From Chiridota heheva (Eukaryota; Echinodermata; Holothuroidea; Apodida; Chiridotidae): a stretch of DNA of 64,000 nucleotides. The stretch covers positions 215,001 to 279,000 of the forward strand of contig JAIGNY010001609.1 of NCBI GenBank assembly GCA_020152595.1, in the 5' to 3' direction. Shown here one piece after another: positions 45,516-58,190 of this stretch (position 1 is the stretch's first letter; each line of letters opens with the position of its first letter). The translations under genes were made by a program, and so were the position numbers. The notes under the pieces are model-generated. The model was not told the origin of the DNA. It did no database searches and worked only from the letters and a program-made list of their open reading frames with translations.

Positions 45516-47953
45516 AAAACTTGCTTATAAAAGATGAAGGGAGTCTCCGGCAAATGTGAGTTCAGTAAAAAATTTGATTGCTGTTTTTGTGATTTACAGC
45601 ATGACGGAGTTATTGAAGTCCTATGCAGCGACATCATACATTCATTCTGAGTACCGATGCTCCGCTACGTTTATTGGGCTGAAGCTCTCTTTTAAATTAC
45701 CTGTCTTCTGCATGTCCAGCTTTGCACTCATACAATCCTCCAACTTCTTTTCTACGTTTTGGTGAACAAAAATATGATCCAGCCTAGGCAATATCAGATG
45801 ATTCTTGGCACACTTTCTCTGTCTCTTCTTCGCACTCTACAGCGTTAAGTTTGTACTGAAGATGTCAAAGTTAAAAAATGATAGTCATGTGACTACCGCC
45901 TGATAGTAATTGCAATGGCTTTTGCAATTTCTACGTGGAGTCCATTTTAAATTTTCGTCAGATCGTGGAAATACAAGAGGAAGAATAATTTGAATTAGAC
46001 AAAGAAATGCAACTATAGGCCTACTTATCATTCACTTTCGTTAGAAAAGCTCTAAAACAGAAAGTTTGAATAATTGTTGATTTTAAAGATGACACATAGA
46101 TACCGCACACACAAATTTTCTTCCACCGGTTAGTACACTGAAGAATCCCTGAGTACAGATGTGCAGGCCTAACACTCGACAAAAAGTTAGAAACATGGCA
46201 ATCAACAAACTATCTGTAGATTTTACTTTGGGTAATCAAATGAAGAGGGTGAAATCCCACCAGACTGTGCAAAGGAAGTGAAGTTATCGCATTTTGGAAA
46301 ATACATTTTGCTTAAGTGTGACTCTAATTGGAAGCACGTTAAACAAATGTCCCAGTGATAACATACGTGTACGTGGGTTGTGACAATAACTAGGCAAGGC
46401 CTATAGAATTTAATTTCAACATTTTTAATACTTGGACCTAGGTGACCGATTTTCTTGAAACACTTACAATTTATAAAGGAAAGATTAAATATTCTTAAAC
46501 AATTTTGGTCAACAATCCAGGCCTAATTAGGATTAGGAATAGGAATTTTGTGGTAAAAAATAGGTTTTTATTCCAATGCGATAAAATTTGGAGAGAAAAA
46601 ATTAGGCTTCAAGAAAATCATGCTGAATATTAGCTTTAAAATATTAGCTTTGAAATATTTCTTACCTTCTTTCAGCAATTTTACTGTTCTTTATCTTCCC
46701 ATTATTCCAAAAAAAATTCAAATTTATACCTTTTCGTACAAATTTCATTAAAAAAGGATAATACAATCCTCCAATCAATTTTGCATTGTTGGCCATTTTG
46801 AGCAAAGCTAAAGAAGAAAAGCTGAATAACAGCATGGAGGAATTTTTAACAATGTCAATAATGTCAAAATCCTAAAACCTAATCTTAAAACTTAATCCTA
46901 AAACTTAATCCTAAAACCTAACCTCAAAATGAGGATCTATGTGCACGTTTTTTGTTTGTTTCAGTTAAACGGCAAAATGGCTTGCAGACTCCACTCATAT
47001 CAGTACAATAGTACTGTATATACACTGATGTACACACACTGACTAGTAAAAGTTTCAATCGGAAAGCCAAAACGTAAGAATTATTCCTCCTTTTTTTTTT
47101 TTTTTAATTCTGGCTTAATTTCTACTTAAAAGACCCAAATCTAAAAAGGAAAATAGTTAAAATACATCAATACAACAGAATAAAACCAAAATTAAAAAAG
47201 CTAAAGCAAAAAGTCCTTACAAAATTTTGTATGAAAAGCACTTATTTGACCCATTACCTTTTGACCTCCAGTTATTTTGATTTTTTGTTAGAATGTTAAA
47301 CCCTATCCACCTTTGTAATTTGTAAAGATACCAAGTAATTCCTTCAAAAGATACAGCCATCACCAAAGACTTGTCCCATTTAACCTGTGATCTTTGACCT
47401 TTGTACCCAAAACCTTGGAGACAAAGGTTTCGGGCAAGGGGTACCTGTCCACCAATTTTGGTTCATGTGTGTATTACAGTTTTTGAGTTGGGGTACCATA
47501 TGTCCAAAAACCAAAATTTTGGTTCATGTGTGTATTACAGTTTTCATCATATGAGACCTCCTGGTGCACCCCACCAGCCCCCCTAAAATCAAGGTGGTGA
47601 CCATGTAGTATAGGAGGTATATGCAGTTTTTTTGCCTATCAGCAAAGGGACTACAATATCTCATCCCCACATATATGTATATGTGGGTGATGAGATAATA
47701 AGAATAAAAGGGCAACAAAAAGGTTTTCCTATGCAGCCTAACACTAATGACCTTATGGTTGCCATTTCAAGCGTGGCTTATTCCCAAAATTTATCAAATG
47801 AAATTAAAGTCTCTTCACTGTCTTGTCATCAAATACCTTGATTCCCGACCTCGAGGAATGTTCACAACTTTTTGAGTAGAACTAGGCCTTAGCTCATTTT
47901 GTGGTCCGGATAAAAAGTGAATGGATTCATGTTTGCTATTTTCTTCTTTACAG
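45516..47953. other. End of NPEPL1 intron 1
   Basis: Contains a 14-bp 'taatcctaaaac' tandem repeat (46870-46925), a T-run (47090), and a duplicated 'ttttggttcatgtgtgtatt' followed by 'acagttttt' (47455-47486 and 47518-47549). A strong acceptor, 'ttctttacag', ends it at 47953. Confidence 0.45.
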
Positions 47954-48139
47954 ACCTACAAGATAGCCATTTCAAATCTCCACCCATCTCCGACGGACAC
48001 TGTATCTCTGTGGTGTAACAATGCAACTGTTGCTGTCCTCCCAATTAAAGCCAGCCGTCACAACACGCCATCACGGTCACATGCCATCCACAAAATTGTC
48101 AAAAGCTGCTTTACTGGGTCATCCGAAGAATGCATAGTT
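47954..48139 (+). CDS. NPEPL1: NPEPL1, exon 2
   Basis: Follows 'cttctttacag' and ends ATA GTT before GTAAGG (48140). Sixty-two codons, phase 0 at both ends. It encodes TYKIAISNLHPSPTDTVSLW and NNATVAVLPIKASRHNTPSR, then HKIVKSCFTGSSEECIV. The PNPTD-like, YATVAALP-like and RHN(S/T)P segments line up with the N-terminal domain of vertebrate NPEPL1. This domain precedes the metal-binding catalytic domain and in M17 enzymes contributes to oligomer contacts. No stop or frameshift is seen. Confidence 0.9.
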
Positions 48140-48776
48140 GTAAGGGAGTATTTTCATATTTTTCTCTCTTGTAAGTTGTATATTTCTTGTTGAGCAAAAC
48201 AGATAAGGTCATGAAAATACTTGCAGGAAACAATTGACAGATTGAAATGATCTTTCGTACATGAAGAATATAAATATGAAATAGCATAATTTAATTTAAA
48301 ATGAAACATGCAGTAATTGCAATCCCTAAATGGTGTACAGGGAAACCACAACTTATCCCATTCAGTACTTTTGGTTGTCTTGTAAATCTTTTATTTGAAG
48401 CATAACAAAATTCGACAAAAATCTGTGAAGCCCTTGAACTGATGGCTTGGAGTTTGTAAAAAATATAATACCTAATCAAAATAAGAATCAAATTAAAGAT
48501 GTGGTTATGGTTATCTCCCAATTTTGTTTTTATTTGGATAAGGTTAATTAGTCTAACTTTTTGTGAAAGCAGGTGATATAAGAATTAAATGCTTGTTCCC
48601 AAAGAGATACTCTATTCGAGTTTATACTGTATTAGCTAGCTCTATCCAGAGATCAACAAGTCACGCATCTAGTTGCCCATGACAACCAAATATCATTTCT
48701 GGGCAAAATTAAATTCTACCCATTAGACAACCACTTTTCTAAATATATATGTAAATATTTATGTGTTATTTACATT
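48140..48776. other. NPEPL1 intron 2, first part
   Basis: No feature recognised. Confidence 0.45.
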
Positions 48777-49877
48777 AAGGTTGTGATGGTTAGCATTTTT
48801 TCATAAACGTACAGCCGTCACCATTACGGTCGGTTAATCGTTTAGCCGTAAGTGATGACGTAATTTTCCAGTGATGTGATATTCTATACTGTTTATGTGT
48901 GCGTAATCACTCACATTATGCATGTATCAGTCATTCCCTCATGGAAACTTGCAAAGCCTACTGCCGTTATGGGGATGAATTGCGTTTCCATGTTGGGACA
49001 AATACTATAAACGAGAGGTAAATTTATATCCTAACTGATAAATGCAAGACAATGAAAGTTCATGGAAAATAAATAGTACTAATGGAAAGGCAATGCACAC
49101 CACCGGGGTTTAATCATTTTCATTACATATGATGGAATGTCTTCAAGAGAATAAAAACAATTGCAAAAATCACAATACTGCACACTAACAAACCTAGTTT
49201 TTCATTGAAGAAAATATGTAAGAAACATACCATAAGCAATCCTACAAAATAATTTAAAACAAAACTTTATTTTCAATAATCCCGTTAATAATCCAAGCAC
49301 TGTCAACAAAGTTGAGTAGGCCAAAACCGCTATAAAATGTACAGCACATGTTCACAAACACAGTAAGTTCACAATACGTTGCACTTGAGATATATCCAGG
49401 GGTGTCTAAGATATGCGCAGATTGGATTTAACGTAGGATTCCTCTCAAATATTGCATGGCCCACTCAATGATTCTTCCACGTGGAATGTAAAATAATATG
49501 GTATCCCAATGACCTTATTAGGACTTACAGTGTGGCTGTGAGCGAAAGATTTGCACGTTGGACGGTCAGTGGTTGGGAGATGTGTACTGTGATTCGATAG
49601 TGAATGGATATGGGCGGAAATTTCTTGTGTGTGTAGTTGATGGGTTATGTGTTATGCATATGGACCCCGGGTGAAATGTAAAGGCAATAACTTAGTGGGT
49701 AATGATTGACACAAGAAGAAAAATGTTGGTTAGATGGTTTTGTGAATTTATTTAAATTTAAGAATTAAGAAAAGTTAAAAATTGAAATAACATTCCTTTA
49801 CACGGAGCATAATTTCCTAAACGGATAATAGATCAAACGGGCGGGTAAATGGTTAAACAGATAACCATCACGACCTT
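48777..49877. mobile_element. ~1.1-kb element with ~18-bp inverted ends
   Basis: Left end AAGGTTGTGATGGTTAGC and right end GATAACCATCACGACCTT are inverted repeats with two mismatches. Subterminal motifs are related on both sides ('cggttaatcgtttagcc' near 48832 and 'gggtaaatggttaaacag' near 49843). The interior has no open frame of note. The target duplication is not clear, so the class is open. It lies inside NPEPL1 intron 2. Confidence 0.6.
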
Positions 49878-50611
49878 CATATATATACATACAAAATTTT
49901 GGGCATTATCATTTTCCTTTTTGTAATATTATACAAGGAAATTGTTTTATTTTGACTTGTCAGGTAAAAATATTATAATCTTGAAATATGTTTTTAATTT
50001 TTTGTGGAGAGAAAATAAATTGAAATTTTCCTGAGTTTGTCTTGGATAGCCATAAATGTAGTGGTCATTGCTCAGTGGACAAGCTACTTTGGTTAAATTT
50101 TAATATAGCGGTTTGTTTTTGGCAAAATGAGTTTCTTGTAATACAACTTTATTCTACTATTAAAATTATTAGAAATTCAAAATTTTTTGATAATTTGATA
50201 AATTTTAATTAAATAATTATACCTGAAAAGGTTGATAAATTTTTGTGATAAAAATGAAATTTTCATCTAAGAATAAAATTTTCATCCAAGAATAAAATAA
50301 AGAATGAAAAATTAATAAAGGAAGAAACTTATATTAAACTTACTTGATGACAGCTTTAATTAACAATGGCTAAGGAAGAAAGTGCTGATTTATAAGTTTC
50401 TTAATTTTGGCCTTCTACAAAACCTCTTATTGTTTGATGGGTTTTGTGAATTTAGCAGTTACATTTATAAATTGGAATATCACCCCGTCGATGAGATGTT
50501 TGTTCCCTCTTTATATGATATTCTTTTGTTCAATATTTGTACATTTAAAAGTCTTATGGTATGAGTGTCCGTGTAACTTATTCATAGTTTTCATGATATA
50601 TCTTTTTGCAG
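49878..50611. other. NPEPL1 intron 2, last part
   Basis: AT-rich. No feature besides 'aaattttcatctaagaataa' duplicated at about 50258-50297. Ends in the acceptor 'ctttttgcag' (50611). Confidence 0.45.
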
Positions 50612-50869
50612 ATTGTATGCGAACGAAGCAATGTCTTTGCCTCTGGTTGTGCCGTTGCCAGAGCATTCCCACTTTATTCCAGAAAGTCTGGCTTTGCAAA
50701 GATCAATCAGCGCAAAGTCGTTGTGGAATTTGTATTGGTGGGAACTGATACACGCCCTCTATCAGACACGGAGATGTCCACACTGTCGTATGCAGCTGAG
50801 GGGATCAGATTATCACAATGTATTATTGACAAACCCTGCAATGAGATGAACACGGACCACTTTATAGAG
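50612..50869 (+). CDS. NPEPL1: NPEPL1, exon 3
   Basis: Eighty-six codons, phase 0 at both ends, from ATT GTA TGC to ATA GAG before GTAACT (50870). It encodes IVCERSNVFASGCAVARAFP, LYSRKSG, KVVVEFVLVGTDTRPLSDTE, YAAEGIRLSQCIIDKPCNEM and NTDHFIE. The FASxCAxARAFPL, VEFxLVG, GxRLxxxIxDxPCNEMNTD run is the signature of NPEPL1 at the boundary between the N-terminal and catalytic domains (the D-x-P-CNEMNT box corresponds to the DTPxNxMTP box of other M17 enzymes). The frame reads on about 180 bp into the intron by chance. Confidence 0.92.
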
Positions 50870-51054
50870 GTAACTGTTGAAGACTTTAAAACTCATTTTC
50901 CAGAATCGGGTTGTGTATTGACATTTCGCATGAAACATCGCCAACTTCTTTATCTTGCATCATCAAAACTTGTCTCCCCATATATCTTACCACAGTCATC
51001 ATCAATTTTGCTACTCTTTAAGCTTGGGCGATATATCAATATTTTGTTATAATT

Positions 51055-51440
51055 TGATCATGAAGCAATATCTTTCCTTGGGAGAAATGGTCTGGCAATC
51101 ATTCACAGTAAATGCACACATTACCTCAGGCATTATGATACACAGCTATTTTTATCACCAGTTTGAAAACAAACTTCTCCCACTAAGACACCTAACACAG
51201 ATGGGTGATTTCAATCACAAAAGCGCCTTGATTGTTCATCTCTGGCATTGTGTAGTCTTATACACACAAATAGCCTTGGGCTACTTGACTGTGGATGGTT
51301 GGCAAATAAACAATCATTGTTTGGAGTGGAAAAACAATACACTGAACAGGAAGTCGGGTTGGTAATTGTCATACCTGAGTTTTCAGGATTAACTCAGGTG
51401 TCGGGTGCAGTTAGGCTCAAAGAGAAACTTTTCAGCATGT
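51055..51440 (+). repeat. Dispersed repeat family Y, plus copy
   Basis: Longer copy of the repeat found inverted at 10960-11235. Landmarks are 'gaagcaatatctttcctt', 'catgaatttacctcaggcat'-type sequence near 51120, 'ttgaaaacaaacttctccca' and 'aaagagaaacttttcagc'. It may extend a little on either side. No element class recognised. Confidence 0.65.
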
Positions 51441-52408
51441 ATTAACCCATATCGATATGGCCAAAATTGAGTTAAAGGGTCATTTTGATATATCGATATT
51501 AGCGATATAACTCTTGATATTATCATCAGGCTCAGGTGATAATACATGATACAGTACATGGACTGAAATGGAAAGAAAGCATGTAAACAGATATTTTTTA
51601 AGAATAATGAATGTTTATTTGAATATTTATATACATATTTTGCAATGATTTTTGTTAATTTACACAACAAATTTTATTTGAATTTAGGGATGTGACCGTT
51701 TACCGATTATCGTGTACACGATCGAAAACAGCGTTTACGGTTTACAAAATTAATACATCGTTTACACGGAAAAATCACCCAGAAAGTGCCCCTACTGTAT
51801 CACTTTCCACAATACTTTGCATTCACAATCAATATTCATTCACACCAAAGACAAAACTTTCAATCAATGATTTTGCAATTCAAACTTAATGAGCAATCAA
51901 CAAAGATTTCATCCTTTTTAATGCGGGAGTTGAATTTGCACAAATCTTTCACTTTGATTCGCTGAATTTTGAGCTAGTTGATGCAAGCTTAGGCTCGATT
52001 TACAATACAGGCTTAGGGCAAAATCTGAATTTGGTTAACACCTGTTTTACAAGCTGTCAAATGGACCCAGAAATACATGGACAAAAAAGCATTGATTGTT
52101 ATTTTCAAATGCAAAGATTACCTGATGAGTCAAATAAATTGTGCAAAAAGAAAAAAGATTGCAAAATAAACCAATAAAAATGTTTCGAAGTTGCTGAGAT
52201 TTCAACGTAGTTTCTAAGGAACAGCGCCATTTTGCCAAGAGAATTGCATAAAATACAGTTCAGTTGGGAATAACACTGGGTTGGAATATTTTTTATACAG
52301 TACGCTAGCTGCAAGTTGATGCATCCATTATGGAAATAATTTGTTTATTGTTAAATGTGGAAAATAAAAGAAACATTATTGATTATATTTTTCTTATACT
52401 TAAGAAGT
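51441..52408. other. NPEPL1 intron 3, no clear feature
   Basis: No exon or structured repeat recognised. Confidence 0.45.
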
Positions 52409-52690
52409 GCAGTGGTTAAGGAGTCATGCTTGTATGCGAAAGGTACCAGGTTCGATTCCTCCTGTGAGCGCTGCATTGCGTCCTTGAGTAAGGCATGTTA
52501 CTTGCTTTAGTCCACTCAGCTGTAAAATGAGTACCAGCATTGCTGGGGAGTTAACCTGTGATGAACTGGCGTCTCGTCCAGGGAGAGTCATGTGCTCTCA
52601 TCCGTTTGCGCCATGGAAACCAGGGATAAACACGGCTCAATGAGCCTAAAGGCTCAGTTGGATTTAGCAAGCTTAGATAATGCTATAGTA
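52409..52690 (+). mobile_element. tRNA-derived SINE
   Basis: Perfect A box TGGTTAAGGAG (52413-52423) and B box GGTTCGATTCC (52449-52459) at tRNA spacing. The body follows with 'gcgtccttgagtaaggcatg', 'ccactcagctgtaaaatgag', 'accagcattgctggggag' and 'gatgaactggcgtctcgtcc'. This body type is widespread in SINEs. A fragment of the same family is inverted at 28755-28812. The family differs from the SINE at 2705-3182. Confidence 0.85.
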
Positions 52691-52920
52691 TATTGTTCCA
52701 ATCTGATTTGTTTTTGTGCTATTTTTGTTATTTGTTTTAAATTATAAAGGTATCGCAACTAAATATGTGCCTTCATGATCATAACTGATAAGAATTTCCT
52801 CAATAAATTTCTTATCCAAAAAATTATAGGAAAAAATTATAGTGAGAGTCATTGTACATAATCTTTTTGTTTATACTGGCGCATGTACATTTGACAATTT
52901 CCTTCAATATTTAATTTTAG

Positions 52921-53002
52921 GAAGCTCAGAAAGTTGCCAAAGAACTTGGAAAAGAAATTTTAGTGATTCGAGACAAAGAATTAGAAAGCAAAGGTTTTGG
53001 AG
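52921..53002 (+). CDS. NPEPL1: NPEPL1, exon 4
   Basis: Eighty-two bases, from GAA GCT CAG after 'taattttag' (52920) to GGA G before GTAAGT (53003). Phase 0 in, phase 1 out. It encodes EAQKVAKELGKEILVIRDKE and LESKGFGG. The 'KELG...IRDEEL...GFGG' pattern matches vertebrate NPEPL1 (the segment that leads to the glycine-rich entrance of the catalytic domain). Intron 4 that follows is 8.5 kb and contains a nearly full-length LINE. Confidence 0.9.
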
Positions 53003-53552
53003 GTAAGTAAAATATCCAGTTATGTTTTTTTTCCTAATCAAAAAACAGAAAATGTCTTTCTTCTTTCTTATTTATTTTTGTCATTGTTTGGTGCAAAGGT
53101 GTTTTCTCAAGAAAACTCACCCATGAAATGAACAGCACTGCCAATATACAGCCATGATAAGTCACTTATCACCAGCAATTGGAACTCCACCAGTTACAAT
53201 AACTTCAAGTGCTGTATCTCATACTGTGCAAACTAATGGGCCTTTAAAGGTGACTAATACTTGTGTACGAGAGCGACGTGACAACTGCTTCTATTCTCTT
53301 AAACTATTTTCGCTCCATTTTCTCTCCAATTTGCACCATTTTGTTTTATAACTTCATTTTCGGATTTTCTTTTCGGTGGATGGGCTTTTATCCTCGGTGA
53401 GATCGTTTCTTTTCTTTTTTTCTATTATATTTTCCCTCGTTCTGTCCCGACTTTTCACACCCTTTGTTACTAATACAGCGGTCCCCATATAGTGGTTCCG
53501 CGATTTTTTTCTAGCTGCCTCGGGTCTCTCGGCCCTTGGTTTTTCTTTCATA

Positions 53553-54430
53553 ATGACAAAGCGCCTATGCAGTGATCTTGACCCCCCCTCCCCTCCCTGT
53601 GACCCACCTGCTACCATCATTGACCATTCTGCAACCCCAATCCCAAAAATCCTTATAATCCATGCCACCAAGAAGCAGGAAAGCTTTAAAAAAGTTTCTC
53701 CTTTCTTCATCCATAAAGCCCTCTTTGGCCTTGTCGGTACCCTCCCCAAAGTCTCTACCCTTAGATCCGGTGATCTCCTGGTGCACTGCACCAGGGACAC
53801 AAGCCACCACCCTCCTTTCCACCAAAACCCTATCCAACTCTGGTATCGACATCACAGTCACCCCCCATCGTTCCCTAAACTCCAGCAAAGGCGTCATACG
53901 CACCCGCGATCTTGCGTACATGACCGATGACGACTCCAAGAAGAACTAGCTAACCAACATGTAAACGAAGCCCGTCGTCTCGTTCTAAAGAGAGACGGAG
54001 CCGAAACTCCCACCAACACCATATTTCTCACCTTCGCAACACCAACTCTCCCCTCCCACATCATTGCGGGCTACCTGAGAATCCAGGTCGCCCCTTACAT
54101 TCCTAACCCTTTACGTTGCTATAATTGTCAGAGGTATGGCCACGGGAAAAACTCCTGCCACAGCCAAGCGCTGTGGTAACTGCGGAGCCCCGGACCATGA
54201 CAACACCTCCTGCACCAACCCCCACTCTGCACAAATTGTGACGGTAAACACCCAGCAAACCATCCCTCCTTCTCGAAAGACTGTCCCACCTGGCTTCAGG
54301 AAAAACAAATAACAAAACTTAAAACCCTTAACCCCAACATAACCTACCCCGAGGCCAGGAAACAATTCCTCGCTTCCCTTAACTCCAAGCCTTCCTACTC
54401 AAACGTAGTCTCCTCTAACTCTAATTCCGC
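53553..54430 (+). pseudogene. LINE ORF1, gag-like protein with zinc knuckles (broken)
   Basis: Starts at ATG 53553 (MTKRLCSDLDPPSPP). The frame changes near 53770-53820 and again at later points (about 53945, 54165 and 54225). Recognisable parts are a region with DITVTPHRSLNSSKGVIRTR and, downstream, three nucleic-acid-binding knuckles: CYNCQRYGHGKNSC (about 54115-54157, C-x2-C-x4-H-x4-C), CGNCGAPDHDNTSC (about 54170-54213) and CTNCDGKHPANHPSFSKDC (about 54231-54288). This is the usual ORF1 of the I/Jockey group, an RNA-binding chaperone of the retrotransposon particle. It is inactive through frameshifts. Confidence 0.8.
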
Positions 54431-54664
54431 CCCCAAACACAACTAACACAACAAAAACTAACTCCCATGCCCAAACCGACCTCACCTGGCTCTTCTTACC
54501 TAGTCCTAAGCCCATCACCATTTCCAACAACCCAATCACACCCAATACCCACACCACCTCCACCACCACTTCTCTCCTCAACCCCCCTTCCTACTCTAAA
54601 GCCCCTACCGCCCCTACACCAACTCCACTAATACCTTCATACATCAAGCTAAAACCAGCCAAGC

Positions 54665-54775
54665 AAACAACCAACAAACCAACAAATCAACCAACAAACA
54701 ACCAACCAAAAAACAACCAATCAACAAACAACCAATCAACAAACAACCAATCAACAAACAACCCACCTCCCAAAC
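54665..54775. repeat. Short CAACAAACAACCAAT repeats in the LINE spacer
   Basis: A 15-bp unit 'caacaaacaaccaat' occurs about three times, with related CCAACAAACC units before it, between ORF1 and ORF2. It resembles the (CAAA)n tail in composition. Confidence 0.8.
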
Positions 54776-54935
54776 CCACACTGAAGAGAGTATGGATTGT
54801 TCGATTATCGAACACACCGATCATACTTCTCGTCCAATTTTCAAAAACAATCGCTCCCAAAGAAACAGATCCAAAGAAAAAACAAGCGAACTCAGACCCA
54901 GCAGATCTTCCTCCAGATAACCCCCCGCCTCCTTT

Positions 54936-57900
54936 ATGGCATACACCACAAACAATTACAATAACACCCACAACATCATACAATGGAACATTAGGAGCCT
55001 TAAGGCCAATTCTGAAGAAATCGACCTTCTGGCCTCCACCTTCAACCCGGTCGTCTTCTGCCTACAAGAAACTTTCTTGAAAACCACCGACCATTACTCC
55101 TTTAACAACTTTGCTTGCTATCACAAACATCAAGTGGATGCTGACAGGGCCTGTGGTGGCGTCTCCATTCGTAGAAACGATATCCCACACAGCCCTGTTA
55201 GGGTGCACACCGACCTTCAGGCCATCTGTATTTCTATCTCCCTCCACAAAACTTTCACTCTCTGTAATATCTATCTCCTTCCAACACCAACATTCAACCA
55301 ACCAGCCTTAACAACCTCATCTCTCAGCTTCCCACCCCCTTCATCCTTCTTGGTGACTTCAACGCTCACAACCCTCTGTGGGGCTCTAATACCACCACCC
55401 CTAGAGGCAAGTTCATCAAAACGCTCTCCGTCAGCACAGCCTGTCCTTACTGAACACTAACTCCCCGACCTACCTTCATCCTGCCACAGGCTCTCTCACC
55501 TGTATTGACCTGTCTATCTGTTCCCCTAACCTCCTCCTGATTTTAGTTGGAGAGTCACTGCTGACCTCTGTGGTAGTGATCATTACCCTCTTCTTATACA
55601 CTCCAATCTTCAAATCCCCACTGACACACCCCCAATTGGAACCTCGACAAGGCTGACTGGTCCCTTTTTGAAACCTCTGTGACTCACACCTCTCCCCCCA
55701 TCTTCTCGAGGATGAGGATCCCATGTCTAACTTCAGTAATATCCTTATCAACATCGCCACCTGCTCAATTCCCAAAACCTCCAAACCCCAAATCATCCCC
55801 AACCCTGGTTCTCAGATGACTGCAAAACCGCCATCAAGAACAGGAAAAGAGCCCTCAGGAACTTTAAAACTAACCCGACCACCCATAACCTTAACCTCTT
55901 TCGCATCAGCCGTGCAAGGCCAGACGCACTATCAAGGACAGTAAAACCAACACTTGGACCAACTTTATCTCTTCTCTCACCACCAACACCCCACTAAGAA
56001 GATTTGGAGAATGGTTAACAGCTTCCACGGCAGAGTAGGCAAATCTTCCATCTCCCATCTCTCTTGGAATGGAGACCTTCTCACCGCCAAAAAGACATCG
56101 TTGACCACCTCGCCGCCTCTTTCAGCAACATCTCGTCCTCGACCAACTACTCCAATGCTTTCAAAATCAAAAAAGCTTTGCGATGAAGCCCGGAGAATCA
56201 CTTTTCCCTCTGACAACTCCAAAGCTACAACACCCTCTCACCCTTTCTGAATTAAACCAAGCCATCAGCGACGCTGGCTGCACCTCCAAGGGCCCAGATA
56301 ACATCCCCTATCAGTTTCTGAAACACCTCCCCATCAAGGCCACCACTACCCTACTCACCATCTTCAACCACATTTGGTCCTCACACTCCTTTCCCCTATC
56401 TGGAGGACAGCTATTGTCATCCCCGTCCTTAAACCGGGAAGGATAGCACCGACCCCACCAGCTACCGACCCATCGCCCTTACTTGCTGTCTCTGTAAAAT
56501 TATGGAAAAGATCATTAATCAGAGACTAAACTGGTTCCTCGAGACCAACAGAATCCTCTCTCCTCACCAAAGCGGCTTCAGCAAAACGCAATACCTAGAC
56601 CAGTTAATTACGCTCGACACCGCTATCCGGGAATCCTTTGCAAAAATGGAACACCTCATTGCCATATTTTTTGACAACGAGAAAGCTTTCGACACTACTT
56701 GGAAATACGGCATTACCCGGAAACTTCACACCATTGGCCTCAGAGGCCACCTCCCCATCTTTATTCAAAACTTCCTTTCACCCAGGCAGTTCCAAGTTCG
56801 TATTGGCCACACCCTCTCCAAGCCGTACCCCCAAGAAGAGGGCGTCCCCCAAGGCAGCATCCTCTCCCCCACTCTCTTCAACCTGAGCATTAATGACATC
56901 GGGAATGACCTTGGCCCCAGCATCAAACGTACCCTCTACGTGGATGACTTCACCATCTTCTACTCCTCCCCTAGCTTTCCTATTGTTGAAAATAGGCTCC
57001 AAACCAGCCTCAATCAGCTGCAAGTCTGGAGCAACAATAACGGTTTTAGATTCTCCAAAGACAAGACAGTCTGCATGCACTTTTGTCATTTCAACAACCT
57101 CCACTAACCCGAACTTTGTGCTCAATGGGAATCGCATCCCCAAACTTGAAAACACAAAGTTCCTTGGTCTAACTCTAGACCCCAAGCTCACCTACAAGCC
57201 ACACATCACCAACCTGAAACTAAAATGCAATAGCTCCCTCAACCTCCTCCGACTGCTCTCCAACACTACTTGGGAGCGAACCGCTATGCTCTCCTCAAAA
57301 TTTTCAGGCTCACCATTCGTGCCAAGCTTGACTATGGCAATATTGTTTACTGTGTCGCTCACAACTCATACCTCAACCACATTAACACCATCCAAAATGA
57401 AGCCCTCAGGCTTTGTCTAGAGCCTACAGGACCTCCCCAATCACTAGCCTTCATGTTGAAGCCAACGAACCCCCTTTCTACTTAGGTGTAAAAAGCTTAG
57501 CCTCTCCTATGCTTTTAGAGTCCTCACCAACACTCAGAACCCTGTTTACAACCTCATTAGGTACCCCAATTTCTCCTCCCTCTTTGATAGGACTAAAACC
57601 CTATCGCCCCCTTCAGCTTACGCATTAAATCAGACCTCTTTCAACTTGGCATCAACCCCGCCACTCTCGGCACCTATTCCTGGCCCACTTTTCCGCCTTG
57701 GGCCACCCCTTCCTTCTGTCCACCTAGACCTCTCCACTTATAACAAAACTTAAACTCACCCTAATCTCTTCATCAATCTCCACAACCAAATCAAAGACCA
57801 ACTCTCAAATTACACCTCCATCTATACTGATGGCTCCAAGGAAGGCAACAAGACAGCTGCTGCTGCCATCATCCAAGACATCACCCTCAGTAGCAGACTT

Positions 57901-58190
57901 CCTGACCACTCATCCATCTTTTCAGCCGAGGCTAAGGCCATTCTCCTCGCCCTCAACTTTATTGAGTACTCTCCTCTTAGTCACTTTGCCATTTTCTCTG
58001 ACTCAAAGGCTGTTCTTACTTCATTACTCAATCTTAAATGGGATAACCTCACCTGCCACCTCCTCCTCCGAAACTCTTTTCTCCCACCCTCTGCAGGAAA
58101 AGTGTTCTTTTCTTCTGGATACCCAGCCATGTTGGCATCCCTGGCAATGACAGGGCTGATACAGCCGCTAAGCTTGCCCCTTAACCTCCT
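54936..58190 (+). pseudogene. LINE ORF2: endonuclease, reverse transcriptase, RNase H (broken)
   Basis: APE-type endonuclease: NIIQWNIRSLKANSEEIDLL and VVFCLQETFLK (from about 54972), then after a frameshift LLGDFNAHNPLWG with the catalytic GDFNAH at 55352-55369. Reverse transcriptase: the KGPDNIPYQFLK box (about 56291), then after a frameshift RLNWFLETNRILSPHQSGFS, IAIFFDNEKAFDTTW, EEGVPQGSILSPTLFNL and the catalytic YVDDF (about 56938), then KFLGLTLDPKLTYKPHI. RNase H: YTDGSKEGNKTAAAAI (about 57821), FSAEAKAILLAL, IFSDSKAV, and a shifted frame with HVGIPGNDRADTAAKLA, so the D-E-D residues are visible. At least five frame breaks make it non-functional. Confidence 0.88.

Noticed and set aside
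46870..46925. Telomere-like CCTAAAACCTAATCTT repeats
   Set aside because: A short degenerate 14-bp tandem repeat, not the (TTAGGG)n unit.
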